A stretch of DNA of 64,000 nt, from positions 1 through 64,000 of the forward strand of contig DASVHQ010000097.1 of NCBI GenBank assembly GCA_036382515.1, in the 5' to 3' direction. Position 1 is the first letter of the stretch; each line of letters opens with the position of its first letter. This document shows, piece after piece, positions 9,737-19,965 of this stretch. A model generated the notes under the pieces. It did no database searches. It had not been told where the DNA came from and saw only the letters and a list, made by a program, of their open reading frames with translations. The DNA is from JADGRF01 sp036382515 (GTDB taxonomy: Bacteria; Myxococcota_A; Polyangia; Polyangiales; JAFGIB01). Both the position numbers and the translations under genes were made by a program.

Positions 9737-11692
9737 GTGGACCTAGCAAAGCGGATCTTCGAGAGCATCGCAGGGACGACCGCTGCTGGAGTGATTGTCG
9801 TCGATGTCGACGCGAAGATGACGTTCGTAAACGCAGGCGTGGCTGCCATGCTGGGCCGCCGACCAGACCAGATGCTCGGCAAGTCCACCCTCGATCTCAT
9901 GGACGAGGAGGGTCGCGCCGCCGCACAGGAAAGGATCGAGCGCCGTCGTCGCGGAATCGCAGAGCGGTTCGAGTTCAGGTTCAAGCACGCCGACGGCTCG
10001 GATGTTTGGGCGCTGATCGACACGAGCCCTCTCCTGGACGAAACGGGAAGCTACGACGGCGCACTGGCCATCCTGACGGACATCACCGCACTGAAGCGGG
10101 CGGAGGACGCCCTACGGGTGGCCGATGTGAAACGCACAAAGGAGGCTCTCGAACAGCGCGAAGGCATGTTGCGTGATCTGTACGGAGCCGTGCCCGACGC
10201 GATTCTCGTGACCACGGAAGACGGGGCCATCGTGCTGGCGAACTCGGAGGCCGAACGGATGTTCGGTTACGACAGCGGCACCCTCGTCGGTCAGCCGCTC
10301 GAGGCTCTTCTGCCCGCGGCATTCCGCGAAGCGCACGTGCGACATCGGCAAGCATACCTCGCAGCTCCTCGGAACCGGCGCATGGGGGAATGTCTCGACC
10401 TCGTCGCCCAGCGCAAGGGTGGGCTGGAGTTCCCGGTGGACGTCTCGCTCGGGTCGTTCTCTTACATGGGGCAGCCCGCCGCCCTGGCCGTCGTCCGCGA
10501 CATCACCGAGCGCAAGAAGTTCGATCAATCACTGCGGCGGACCGAGGAGCAACTGAGGCAAGCCCAGAAGATGCAGGCCGTTGGTCAGCTCGCGGGTGGC
10601 GTGGCCCACGACTTCAACAATCTGCTGACGGTCATCCTGAGCTATACGCAGCTGGTAATCGATGAGCTGAAGCCGGGCGATCAACTTCGGGCCGACGTCG
10701 AGGAGGTCCACAAGGCCGGCGAACGAGCCGGAGAGCTGACACGCCAGCTCCTTGCATTCAGCCGCCAGCAGATCATCGACCCGAGGGTCGTGAGCTTGAA
10801 CGAGATCTGCTCGGGCATGGAACGGATGCTGCAGCGCCTGCTCGGCGAGGGCGTCGAGCTGGCGCTACTAGCATCCAAGTCGCTCTGGAAGGTCCGCGTC
10901 GACCCCGGCCAGGTCGAGCAGGTCATCATGAACCTGGTCGTTAACGCACGCGACGCGATGACTGGCGGGGGCCGGATCACCATCGAGACATTCAACGCCG
11001 AGTGCGATGCCGACTACGCGGCGGGCCATGTGGAGGTCGTATCCGGTTTGTACGTGGCGCTTTGTGTGACAGACACGGGCATCGGGATGGACGCCGCGAC
11101 GCGAGAGCGGATCTTCGATCCGTTCTTCACGACCAAGGAGAAGGGCAGGGGGACGGGGCTAGGACTCTCCACTGTGCATGGCATCGTCAAGCAGAGCGGC
11201 GGACACATCTGGGTCTATAGCGAGCCCGGCAAAGGGGCGACGTTCAAAGTCTACTTCCCCAAGGCACGCGACGGCGCCGAGCAGGCCTCAGCGTCGCTGC
11301 CCGCTCCGGTGTCTCTCCACGGCAGTGAGACGATCTTGCTCGTGGAGGACGAAGAGCAGGTCCGCACCATCATCCGCACCATTCTTCGGCGGGCCGGGTA
11401 CAATGTCCTGCAGGCGCAGAATGCTGGCGAAGCATTGCTCGAATGCGAGCGGTACACGGCGACCATCCACCTGATCCTAACGGACGTAGTGATGCCGCGA
11501 ATGAGCGGTCGAGCGTTGGCCGAGCGTCTCGCACCAATACGCCCCGGCATGCGCGTGCTCTACATGTCGGGTTACACGGAGAACTCGGTCGTCCACCACG
11601 GCGTGTTGGAGTCGGGCATCGCCTTCCTTCAGAAGCCGATCACGCCGGACGCGCTGCTCAGGAAGGTGCGCAACGTGCTGGACGCCCCGTGA
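9737..11692 (+). CDS. Hybrid sensor histidine kinase (PAS-PAS-HisKA-HATPase-REC)
   Basis: The product of about 651 residues has no membrane segment and should be cytoplasmic. The order is PAS 1 (about 1-125), PAS 2 (about 145-265), HisKA with GGVAHDFNNLL (His 291), an ATPase domain with NLVVNARDAM, DTGIGMD and the G2 box GTGLGLSTVHGIVKQSGG, then a C-terminal receiver with Asp 583 (LILTDVVMPRMSG). The receiver at the C-terminus suggests a phosphorelay or self-control. No dedicated regulator gene adjoins it. The start is uncertain: I use GTG 9737 shortly before PAS 1, and the frame stays open to 9653 through the end of the GGDEF remnant. Confidence 0.85.
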   Translation: MDLAKRIFESIAGTTAAGVIVVDVDAKMTFVNAGVAAMLGRRPDQMLGKSTLDLMDEEGRAAAQERIERRRRGIAERFEFRFKHADGSDVWALIDTSPLLDETGSYDGALAILTDITALKRAEDALRVADVKRTKEALEQREGMLRDLYGAVPDAILVTTEDGAIVLANSEAERMFGYDSGTLVGQPLEALLPAAFREAHVRHRQAYLAAPRNRRMGECLDLVAQRKGGLEFPVDVSLGSFSYMGQPAALAVVRDITERKKFDQSLRRTEEQLRQAQKMQAVGQLAGGVAHDFNNLLTVILSYTQLVIDELKPGDQLRADVEEVHKAGERAGELTRQLLAFSRQQIIDPRVVSLNEICSGMERMLQRLLGEGVELALLASKSLWKVRVDPGQVEQVIMNLVVNARDAMTGGGRITIETFNAECDADYAAGHVEVVSGLYVALCVTDTGIGMDAATRERIFDPFFTTKEKGRGTGLGLSTVHGIVKQSGGHIWVYSEPGKGATFKVYFPKARDGAEQASASLPAPVSLHGSETILLVEDEEQVRTIIRTILRRAGYNVLQAQNAGEALLECERYTATIHLILTDVVMPRMSGRALAERLAPIRPGMRVLYMSGYTENSVVHHGVLESGIAFLQKPITPDALLRKVRNVLDAP

Positions 11693-11726
11693 GCTCCGAG
11701 GCGCCGGCCGCCCCAAGGCGAGCGCA

Positions 11727-11900
11727 TCTAGCACTACTGATCCCAACCTCATCGCGACCGCCTTTCCGCACGGGATGAGCCCGTCCGGAGCGTTGCGCGA
11801 CCTTGAAATACAGGGAGTATTCCGGCGGCCGCGCGCCTTCCGGCCAAGCCCATCGCGTACAGAAATCCAGCCACGAGAGATTGGGGGCAGTAGTGCTAGA
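11727..11900. repeat. Inverted repeat pair, candidate IS ends
   Basis: Positions 11727-11750 and 11877-11900 are inverted complements over 24 nt with 3 mismatches; the shared core is TCTAGCACTACTG. The right copy lies about 100 nt before a transposase fragment in the orientation expected for a left insertion-sequence end. The left copy points the other way. Confidence 0.55.
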
Positions 11901-11956
11901 CCCACGTGATTTCGATCGCTTGCGACGAGCCTCTGGTCAGCGATCGCGGCATGTGA

Positions 11957-12150
11957 TCGTCTTCGGTTGCGTCGAGGGTCGCCGCGGGCGGAGGCGAGAT
12001 ACGCGAGACCGAGTTGAGGGAGTTGATCGTCGAAGAGTCTCTGGCGTTCGTGGAAGACCCGCGCGTCGACCGAACGCGCAAGCATCCGCTGGAAACGATC
12101 TTGGTGGCGTCGCTGCTGGCGGTCATCTGTGGGGCTGATAGCTCCGTCGC
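11957..12150 (+). pseudogene. ISAs1-family transposase, N-terminal fragment
   Basis: One frame reads IVEESLAFVEDPRVDRTRK, then HPLETILVASLLAVICGAD. This is the N-terminal helper domain of ISAs1-family (H-repeat) DDE transposases, whose hallmark is a PDPR...RHPL...ILA..LCG pattern. After CGAD the homology stops and the sequence runs into the cytochrome pseudogene. The whole catalytic DDE domain is missing, so this is a dead 5' end. Confidence 0.6.
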
Positions 12151-12153
12151 GAC

Positions 12154-15137
12154 GTGCGGCTGCCGCAAGGTGGCACGGCGCCGCTGACCTACGATCCCGG
12201 CGCAAGTCCAGTGACCAATCCCGACCCTGCTCGGTTCACGACCGCCTCCGGCACCGGTATCTGCCAGGTCTGCCACACGACGACGAGGTACTACAACGCA
12301 GGTCAGCCGCCAGCGGCGCACCACGCCGGCGAGGTCTGCACAAGCTGTCACAATGAGCAGAGCGGTCTTGGCTTTGCGCTTGGATCCACTGCCGGGACCA
12401 TCTCCGGTACGGTCACTGATTCGAAAATCCCACCCGCTCCACTCGCTGGCGTAGTTGTGAAGGTGGAGGGTCTGTCGAATCCCCAGGGGTTGGTCGTGAC
12501 GTCGACCACGGCGGCGGACGGCTCCTTCACCTTGGCGGACGTGCCATCGGGCCCCGTGTTTCTGTCCGCCGCCGCGCCGAACGCTTCCTATTTGGACACC
12601 GAGACGACCCAGGCACTGTTGCCCGGAGGTGCCATCACCGGTATCAGCCTCGTGCTCTCGAGCCGACCGAGTGACAGCGCCAGCTACGTCGGGCTTTCTG
12701 CGTGTACCGCCTGCCACGCACAAGCGGCATCCGACCATCAAACCTCCGCGCACTATCGCTCGCTCACGCGCATCGTGCGCGACAGCTCGGACAAGGCCGT
12801 GGCCGGCGCCTTCGCGCGTGTGCTCAACAAGACGCTCACCACGCCGCGCGTGGTGATGATCCCGCTCGCGGGCACCGTGACGATTGCAGCGAACTCGTGA
12901 CTGGCAACTCAGCCACGCTGTTCGCCACTGGAACCGTTTGCGGCACCTCTCCAGTGGCCTCCGGCACGGCGTGCCAGCTGCTGGTGGGTGACGAGCTAGG
13001 CTACACGCCTACGGGGCTCGTCTGGCAGAAGCTCGGGACCATCGCGTCAGTGGACAGCGACTCACAAGTCACGCTGACCGCCAACGCCACTTTCCCGCAG
13101 ACGGTCCTCTCTCTTCCGACGGGCGTGAAGTACAGCGTCAAGCGCGTGTCGAGAACCTACACAACCATGTTGCCAGTCGATTCAAATGACATCGTGGCAC
13201 CAGCGTGGCCGGGCGTGAAGGCCACGAACCCTAACTACGATCCCAACGACGCGTGCATCTACGGCAACGCGCCGGCCGGTCACACCTGCGCAGCGGGCGG
13301 GACGACGAAGTACGCGGACGGTCAAGTCAACGTCTACCTGTGTAACCTCAAAGATGGTTCCACCTACGTGAATGACGAATACGTGCAGAAGTTCGGCGGC
13401 TCGCCGTACAGCTGTGCAGACGCCACCTTCTACGACGGTGTCAGCGCGCCGCCAGTGCCGAGGGTGCGCATCGAGGTCATCTACGGAGGCCAGGGCGACA
13501 AGCTCGGCAACGGCGCGGCTCACGCGAACATGGGCGTCTTCAAGCAGCGCTTCCAGGGCCGACTGGCCGACATCAAGGCCGCCGACGCCTGGACGTACAG
13601 CGCGGGCAAGCAGCTCGACAGCTTGACTCTGCCGATTCAGTTTCTGGAGTCCGGTGACAAGACCAACGGTGGCTTCAAGATGAATGGCTACCACCCGACG
13701 GAACAGAAGTTCCCCGGTGAATCGTGGACTCAGCAGACTCGAACCTTCTCACACGCGTGCGCAGGCTGTCACAACACGGGTCTGACGCTGGCTTGGTCCA
13801 CGCCGACGGTAACGCTGCCGTTTGGTAGAGATGGCGCGCCGAACAATAGCCCGATGGTGTTTGCCGCCATCACGGCCTACGCCTACCTCGACGAGAACGT
13901 GACCTGCGAGCACTGTCACGGCCCAGGGTCCGAGCACGTCGCGGGCGGGGGCGCCGCCGGTAAGGCGATCATCAACCCCAAGTTCTTGACCGCTGAATCG
14001 CAGCGCCAGCTCTGTGGAAAGTGCCATGGCTACGACGACGCGACCAATGCCGAACCCGTGCAGGACTACGGCTTCGAGTTCCCCTGGAACTCGAACTATG
14101 CCTCGCAGGTCGGCGGCGGAAACTACGTTCCGGGCGTGTACCAACTGTCCACGTTCTTCGACAACTGGGACGAGATTCCCGTGGACGACGAGGCCTTCTG
14201 GGATCCGGCGGCGGCTGGCAAGATCTACGGTCAAGCTCATCGCCAGCAGTACACGATGCTGGCCGAGTCAGTGCACACCCACAATCCGTACGTGAAGGCG
14301 ACGTGCACGAGCTGCCATGACAATCACACGCAGTACCTGGGCTCGACCAAGGTACAGTCGGCAGCACGTGACGACTACAAGTACACGGATGCGGACTACC
14401 GGAACAATGTGCTGTGCCTCAGCTGTCACGCCGGGGGAGGACCGCTGGCCATCATGCCCGGCGGGACAGGTCCGTTCGCAAGCCTGACGAAGGACGACGT
14501 CGCCAACGTTCAGCTTGGCGCTGGAGGAACGGTCTGGAAGAACGGTGTCAGTATGCCGGTGCCCACGGCGGCAGTCATCGCGACCTCCACGGCGGCGATC
14601 GCCAGCGCCGTGAGCGCCCACATGGTGAGTGAGGCGGGGTGCACGAGCGCGACCGGTGCGCCTGGGACCGGTGTGTACGGTCCCACGAACGAGGCGAACC
14701 CAATCGGCCGGTGCACGGGTTGTCACATGCCGAAGCTTGCGAAGTCGGGCGGCTACGTGACCGGTTCGGCCGCTGCTGCGGGGCTGACGTTCTCGAATGA
14801 CACTGGTGCGGCGACGGGAGCCAAGGCCCTCATCGAAGGGGACCAAGGTTCGCACGTCTTCGATGTCGTGCTGCCGGCGGTGAGCAACAACGTGCTGTCT
14901 CGAGGTGGTCCCACCTTCCAGTCGGGCTACTACGGCCAGCTCGGGAGCTCGACTGGCGTCAAGTACGACCTGTTCGGCTTCATGCCAAACTCGTGCAGCA
15001 AGTGCCACGCCAGCGCGCGCAAGGCATCACTCGTTTGCCCCGACACTTCGACAGTCTGGCCAAGCTTCTGGCCGTTCAGCGCAAACCGGACCAACGCATG
15101 GTGGTCCGCTTGCTTCACCAGCTCGACGGCCCCTTAG
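12154..15137 (+). pseudogene. Frameshifted, 5'-truncated multiheme cytochrome c
   Basis: This is a close paralogue of the intact cytochrome gene at 16589. Two frames together encode about 990 residues with ten CXXCH heme motifs: CQVCH, CTSCH, CTACH, then after the break CAGCH, CEHCH, CGKCH, CTSCH, CLSCH, CTGCH and CSKCH. A single-base deletion near 12893-12899 puts a TGA after TVTIAANS; the homology resumes at once in the next frame as VTGNSATLF. The 5' end has no signal peptide or ribosome site and abuts an IS fragment. The first two hemes have no counterpart in the intact copy. One frameshift could be a sequencing error, but the missing 5' end could not. Confidence 0.8.
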
Positions 15138-15154
15138 CTCGTGGATGAGGGAAC

Positions 15155-15190
15155 GAGCGTGGCGCCGCTCTGGCGGGCGGCGCCACGCTC
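15155..15190 (+). terminator. Perfect 14-bp hairpin after the cytochrome pseudogene
   Basis: GAGCGTGGCGCCGC at 15155-15168 pairs perfectly with 15177-15190 around an 8-nt loop, 18 nt after the stop codon. No T-run follows, so termination by this hairpin alone is uncertain. The rest of 15191-15462 holds nothing I recognise. Confidence 0.5.
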
Positions 15191-15462
15191 GGCATCTCCA
15201 TTGTGCTGGTCGACAAGCAAGGCGACCAGCACGCACACGGCCGTGTTGGCGGGCGGGTCACGGCGCACGCACGCAGTCTCAGGCTGCAGGCTGATTCGCC
15301 TGCTCGATCTGCTGGCGGCGCTTGACTTGCGTGACCGTGGTGCCCCCTCAGTCGATGGGTCCAGCGAGCGTCGGCGCCCACGCTCGCGGACAGGCCTACC
15401 CGCTGAGGCTCGCACCACGTACCATCATCGATGATCGGGCAGGTGCGCCTGTCCCCTCGACG

Positions 15463-16266
15463 ATGAAGCGATCATCCGGCAATTCGACGGGCACCGGGCC
15501 ATATGTAGTGTCCTGTCGACCGCAGGTCCGGTTTAACGCAGCGCGGCTCGTGCTCGCCGCCACGTGTCTGCTCGCGCCGGGCACGGCGCACGCGGGGCCA
15601 CCGTACGAGACGGACGATCCCGAGCCGGTCGACTACCTCCACTGGGAACTCTACCTTGCGACCCAGCACGAGCACACGTCTGACGGGACGACGGGTACGG
15701 CGCCCCACCTCGAGATCAACCTCGGCGCGGCGCCGAATCTGCAACTCCACCTCATCGCCCCACTGGCGTACGCGCGCCCGAGCAGTGGCCTGACCACGTA
15801 TGGCCCGGGCGACGTCGAGCTTGGCGCGAAGCTGCGCTTCGTCGAGGAGGGCGAGCGGAGGCCGATGGTGGGGACGTTCCCACTGGTCGAGCTTCCAGCC
15901 GGCAGCGAGTCGCGGGGCCTCGGCCGCGGGCATCTGCGCGTCTTCGTCCCCCTCTGGCTGCAGAAGAGCTTCGGACCGTGGACGACCTACGGAGGTGGTG
16001 GCTACTGGGTCAATCCAGGTGTCGGGAACCAGAACTATTGGTACGTCGGCGCACAGGCTCAGCGACGCCTGTCGCGTCTCGTGACGCTCGGCGGCGAGGT
16101 CTTCTACACCACTGCGGACCGCGTCGCTGGCGATGGCAATCTGCGCTTCAACCTCGGGCTCGTGCTCGATTTCACCGGCCACCAACACCTCCTGCTCTCG
16201 GCGGGCCGGAGCATAGTCGGTGGCACCCGGGTCCAGGCGTATCTCGCCTATCAACTAACGCTGTGA
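15463..16266 (+). CDS. Outer-membrane beta-barrel protein (MetA/transporter-like)
   Basis: The 267-residue product has a hydrophobic signal segment (LVLAATCLLAPGTAHA) and a mature start GPPYETDDPEPVDYLHWE. The mature part is made of alternating strands rich in Gly and aromatics and ends in the typical barrel terminus YLAYQLTL. The DDPEPVD..HWE opening resembles the Phenol_MetA_deg-like transporter family. It stands between two large multiheme cytochrome genes, which suggests it forms the outer-membrane channel of an electron conduit; that is inference. Start is uncertain: ATG 15463 gives a long n-region and GTG 15508 a shorter one. Confidence 0.68.
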   Translation: MKRSSGNSTGTGPYVVSCRPQVRFNAARLVLAATCLLAPGTAHAGPPYETDDPEPVDYLHWELYLATQHEHTSDGTTGTAPHLEINLGAAPNLQLHLIAPLAYARPSSGLTTYGPGDVELGAKLRFVEEGERRPMVGTFPLVELPAGSESRGLGRGHLRVFVPLWLQKSFGPWTTYGGGGYWVNPGVGNQNYWYVGAQAQRRLSRLVTLGGEVFYTTADRVAGDGNLRFNLGLVLDFTGHQHLLLSAGRSIVGGTRVQAYLAYQLTL

Positions 16267-16539
16267 AGACGCTCCACGAGCTTCGCGTGGCATAGGCGCG
16301 TGCGCCCGACGGCGTGGGTCGCGACAGTGGCGCGGGGGCATTCAACCTGCGATCAAGCCAGGCTCTCGCGCTGCGAATCCTGCCACGGCGGAGCCTCCGT
16401 TCGCGCCGCGCGCGGTGCTTGTGCAGATCCGCGCAGACACGCTGGTCCGGTTGCTCGTTTCCGTGCAGCGGTCGGCACCGAAATATATGCGTCCGCTGAA
16501 AACCGGGGGATTTCTGGCCGAGAACGTCTCGGGATGACT

Positions 16540-16555
16540 TGGCACGTCCGGTGCA
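16540..16555 (+). promoter_or_regulatory. Sigma-54 (-24/-12) promoter of the cytochrome gene
   Basis: TGGCACG at 16540-16546, four spacer bases, then GTGCA at 16551-16555. This matches the consensus TGGCACG-N4-TTGCA at every position except one T. The transcript would start near 16567, leaving a ~20-nt leader that contains the strong GGAGGAGG ribosome site (ATG at 16589). A sigma-54-type activator is encoded two genes downstream. The upstream stretch 16267-16539 holds no gene and would be the place for activator sites. Confidence 0.7.
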
Positions 16556-16588
16556 CGGTGCGCTGTTAGACAGCTCGGAGGAGGTCAC

Positions 16589-19500
16589 ATGACCAACAAA
16601 CTCGGACTCTTGGCGTTTGCACTATTCATCTCGGCCGTCGCCATCGGCTGCGGAGGCGATGCAGGCAAGAACGGTGACAAAGGATCAACCGGCCTCCCCG
16701 GCGCGATGGGCGCGAAAGGAGCTACCGGCGCGACCGGTGCCAGCGGTGCCACGGGCGCGAAGGGCGCTACGGGCAGCAATGGCGCGACCGGCGCGAAAGG
16801 AGACATGGGCGACACCGGTGCCACCGGCACGATGGGCGCGATGGGTGCGAAGGGCGACCAAGGCATCCCGGGGACGAATGCCATCGTGACCGGCTCGATC
16901 GCGGGCAGTGTCAAGGATGCCAATGGCGTCGCGCTAGCCGGCGTGGCGATCGCCACTGTGCCGGCATCGGTGACAGTGAACAGTGCTGCCGACGGCTCCT
17001 TCACGCTCGCCAGTGTGGGGCTCGGCTCTTACACTGTCACGGCGGCCAAGACCAACTACGCGACCTTCACGCTCGCGAACGTCGGCGTGGCCGCTGGCGC
17101 CACCACGAACGTGAGCCTGGCGCTGTCCATCGCAAGCAATGCGCCGGCCGAGATCACCGGTACCGTCACCGATTCCCAGAAGCCGACGCCCACGCCTTTG
17201 GCGGGCGTCACTGTGCGCGTCGAGGGTACGAGCGTCACTGCGGTGACTGACGCGAGCGGTGTTTTCGATCTGATCGGTGTGCCGCCAGGTCCCGTGTTTC
17301 TCGCGGCTGCAGCCCCGAGCACCTCATTTCTGGACACCGAGACACCGCAAGCGCTGAGCGCGACTGCGGCCGGCGTGATCGCGGGCGTGAAGCTCGTGCT
17401 GTCGGCGCGACCCAGTGACAGCGCCACCTACGTGGGCATGGCCAACTCCTGCGCTCTGTGCCACGCCGCGCAAGCGACGAACCACAAATCCTCCGCGCAC
17501 TACCGGTCGCTTACGCGTATCCAGCGCGACGGCGCCGATCACGCGGTGGCCGGCTCGTTCTCCCGCATGTTGAACGCGACCCTGGCCGCGCCGCGTCGCG
17601 TGATGGTGCCGCTTGTGGGCACGATCGCCGCGTCCGCAAGCTCGGCCGTGGTCACGGGTACAAGCACGCTCTTCAGCACTGGTGGCGCTGGCAATGCGCT
17701 GCAGGTTGGCGACGAACTCGGCTACACCCCAGTCGGTCTCACGTGGAACAAGCTCGGTGTGATCGCTTCAGTCGACAGTGACACCCAGGTGACGGTGAGC
17801 GGTGTGGCCACACTCGCACCCTCAGTGACCACGCTCACCGGCGCCAAGTACAGCGTGGCGCGTCTGTCGAAGACGTACATGCACATGCTGCCGGAGGACT
17901 CGAACGACATCGTCGCGCCCGCATGGCCGGGTGTGAAGGCGACCAACCCCAACTACGATCCGAACGACCCGTGCATCTACGGCAACGCCGCCGCATCCAC
18001 GACCTGTGCCGCGGGCGGAACCACCAAGTACACCGATGGACAGGTGAACGTGTACCTGTGCAACCTCAAGGACGGCATCACCTACACCAGCGACGAGATC
18101 GTGCAGAAGTTCGGTGGCAGTCCATACACCTGCAGCGACGGCACCTTCTACGACGGCATCACGACACCGCTCGTGCCAATGGTCCGCACCGACGTCATCT
18201 ACGGTGGCCAGGGTGACAAGGACGGCTCCGGCAACAAGCACCCGAACATGGGCGTATTCAAGCAACGCTTCCAGGGTCGTCTCTCGGACATCAAGGCCGC
18301 AGCTGCCTGGACCTACACGGTCGGCAAGAATCTCGACAGTCTCACGCTACCGATCCAATTCCTGGAGTCAGGCGATCGGGTGAACGGCGGCTTCAAGATG
18401 AACGGCTATCACCCGACCGAGCAGAAATTCCCAGGCGAGTCGTGGACACAACGCACCCGAACCTTCTCGCACGCTTGCGCTGGCTGCCACAACGTTGGCC
18501 TGAACATCGCGTGGGACATGGTCACGGTGACCTTGCCCTTCGGTCGAGATGGCGCGCCCAACAACTCGCCGATGAACTTCGCAGCCGTGAAGGCCTACAG
18601 CTTCCTCGACGAGAACGTCACCTGCGAACACTGCCACGGCCCGGGCAGCGAGCACGTGGCCGCCTCTGGCGGCGCGGGCCATGCCATCATCAATCCGAAG
18701 TACATGACCGCGGAGTCCCAGCGTCAGCTGTGTGGCAAGTGCCACGCATACGACGACGCGACCAACGCGATCCCCGCACAGGACTACGGCTTCGAGTTCC
18801 CGTGGAACGCGAACAACGCCAGCAAGGTCGGCGGCGGCGACTACGTGCCGGGCGTGTACCAGATCTCGACGTTCTTCGATAACTGGGACGCACGACCCGT
18901 GGACGACGAGGCGTTCTGGGATCCTGCTGCCACTGGCGGCAAGCTCTACGGCCAGGCACATCGTCAGCAATACACGATGCTCGCGCAGTCGGTGCACACC
19001 AACAACCCGTATGTGAAGACGACGTGTACGAGCTGCCACGACAACCACACGCAATACCTTGGCTCGACCAAGGTGCAGACCCCAGGCGGTACCGACCAGT
19101 ACAGCTTCGCGTCGGCCGACTACCGCGACAACGTGCTGTGCCTGAGTTGTCACGCCGGCGGTGGACCGGTGTCGATCATGCCGGTGGCCGGCTCGTTCGC
19201 CAGCATCTCCAAAGACGACGTGGCCAACGTGCATGTCGGCGCCGGCGGCACCGTGACCAAGAATGGCGTCGCGGTGACCCCGACATCCGAACAGGTCTAC
19301 GACTCACAACTGGCGATCGCCGATGTCGTGTCCAAGCACATGTACGACAAGGCGAACATGGTGGCGGTCTACAACCCGCAGAACGACACGCTGCCGGTCG
19401 GCCGTTGCACGTCGTGCCACATGCCGAAGCTCGCCAAGTCCGGTGGCTACGTGACCGGCTCCGATGCGAGCACACCTGCCAACAAGGCGTTGATCGAGGG

Positions 19501-19795
19501 CGACCAGGCCTCGCACGTGTTCGACATCGTATGGCCGTGGGACAGTCAGGCGCTGAGCCGCGGTGGCCCGACGTTCCAGTCGGGGTACTACGGCCAGATG
19601 GTGAGCAGCACGAACGTGAAGTACGACATGTTCGGCTACATGCCCAACTCGTGCGGCAAGTGCCACGCAACAGCGCGCCGCGCGTCGCTCGTGTGTCCTG
19701 ATACCGCCACGGTGTGGCCCGCTTTCTGGCCATTCAGTGAGCACCGGGCGGACCCGTACTGGAGCGCTTGCTACACCTCCTCCACGGCGCCATAG
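16589..19795 (+). CDS. Octaheme c-type cytochrome lipoprotein with collagen-like stalk
   Basis: The 1068-residue product is probably a surface electron-transfer protein. Residues 1-21 are a lipoprotein signal (AIGC, Cys 21). Residues 26-97 are 24 uninterrupted Gly-X-Y triplets (GATGASGATGAKGATG and so on), a bacterial collagen-like stalk. About 98-182 and 183-282 are two carboxypeptidase-regulatory-like beta-sandwich domains (ADGSFTLASV; GVFDLIGVPPGP). Eight CXXCH heme sites start at Cys 288, 630, 679, 715, 813, 851, 940 and 1022; the 340 residues between the first two are heme-free. The first GGAGGAGG-led ATG is used. It is the intact paralogue of the pseudogene upstream, and is followed by a hairpin and a heme-sensor two-component pair. 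The redox partner is unknown. Confidence 0.85.
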   Translation: MTNKLGLLAFALFISAVAIGCGGDAGKNGDKGSTGLPGAMGAKGATGATGASGATGAKGATGSNGATGAKGDMGDTGATGTMGAMGAKGDQGIPGTNAIVTGSIAGSVKDANGVALAGVAIATVPASVTVNSAADGSFTLASVGLGSYTVTAAKTNYATFTLANVGVAAGATTNVSLALSIASNAPAEITGTVTDSQKPTPTPLAGVTVRVEGTSVTAVTDASGVFDLIGVPPGPVFLAAAAPSTSFLDTETPQALSATAAGVIAGVKLVLSARPSDSATYVGMANSCALCHAAQATNHKSSAHYRSLTRIQRDGADHAVAGSFSRMLNATLAAPRRVMVPLVGTIAASASSAVVTGTSTLFSTGGAGNALQVGDELGYTPVGLTWNKLGVIASVDSDTQVTVSGVATLAPSVTTLTGAKYSVARLSKTYMHMLPEDSNDIVAPAWPGVKATNPNYDPNDPCIYGNAAASTTCAAGGTTKYTDGQVNVYLCNLKDGITYTSDEIVQKFGGSPYTCSDGTFYDGITTPLVPMVRTDVIYGGQGDKDGSGNKHPNMGVFKQRFQGRLSDIKAAAAWTYTVGKNLDSLTLPIQFLESGDRVNGGFKMNGYHPTEQKFPGESWTQRTRTFSHACAGCHNVGLNIAWDMVTVTLPFGRDGAPNNSPMNFAAVKAYSFLDENVTCEHCHGPGSEHVAASGGAGHAIINPKYMTAESQRQLCGKCHAYDDATNAIPAQDYGFEFPWNANNASKVGGGDYVPGVYQISTFFDNWDARPVDDEAFWDPAATGGKLYGQAHRQQYTMLAQSVHTNNPYVKTTCTSCHDNHTQYLGSTKVQTPGGTDQYSFASADYRDNVLCLSCHAGGGPVSIMPVAGSFASISKDDVANVHVGAGGTVTKNGVAVTPTSEQVYDSQLAIADVVSKHMYDKANMVAVYNPQNDTLPVGRCTSCHMPKLAKSGGYVTGSDASTPANKALIEGDQASHVFDIVWPWDSQALSRGGPTFQSGYYGQMVSSTNVKYDMFGYMPNSCGKCHATARRASLVCPDTATVWPAFWPFSEHRADPYWSACYTSSTAP

Positions 19796-19863
19796 CAGGG
19801 CGCACTGCACAGACCAGAGCTCGCGTGGCGGTGTCACCCTTTGCAGCCCCGCCACGGGATCCG

Positions 19864-19900
19864 GCCCACGGTCGCACGTCCGAGCGTTGCGACCGTGGGC
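19864..19900 (+). terminator. Terminator-like hairpin after the cytochrome gene
   Basis: A perfect 13-bp stem (GCCCACGGTCGCA with its complement) around an 11-nt loop is followed by TGTTTCG. It lies 68 nt after the cytochrome stop and would separate it from the kinase gene, which then needs its own promoter. Confidence 0.6.
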
Positions 19901-19965
19901 TGTTTCGTGTCCGTTGGGCGTCGGGTTGCCTGTGTGGCAGGTTCGTCGCGTAAGATCACCCGAAG

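Noticed and set aside
19826..19846. TGGCGG...TTTGCA before the kinase gene as a second sigma-54 promoter
   Set aside because: The spacing between the two elements is about 4 nt too long.
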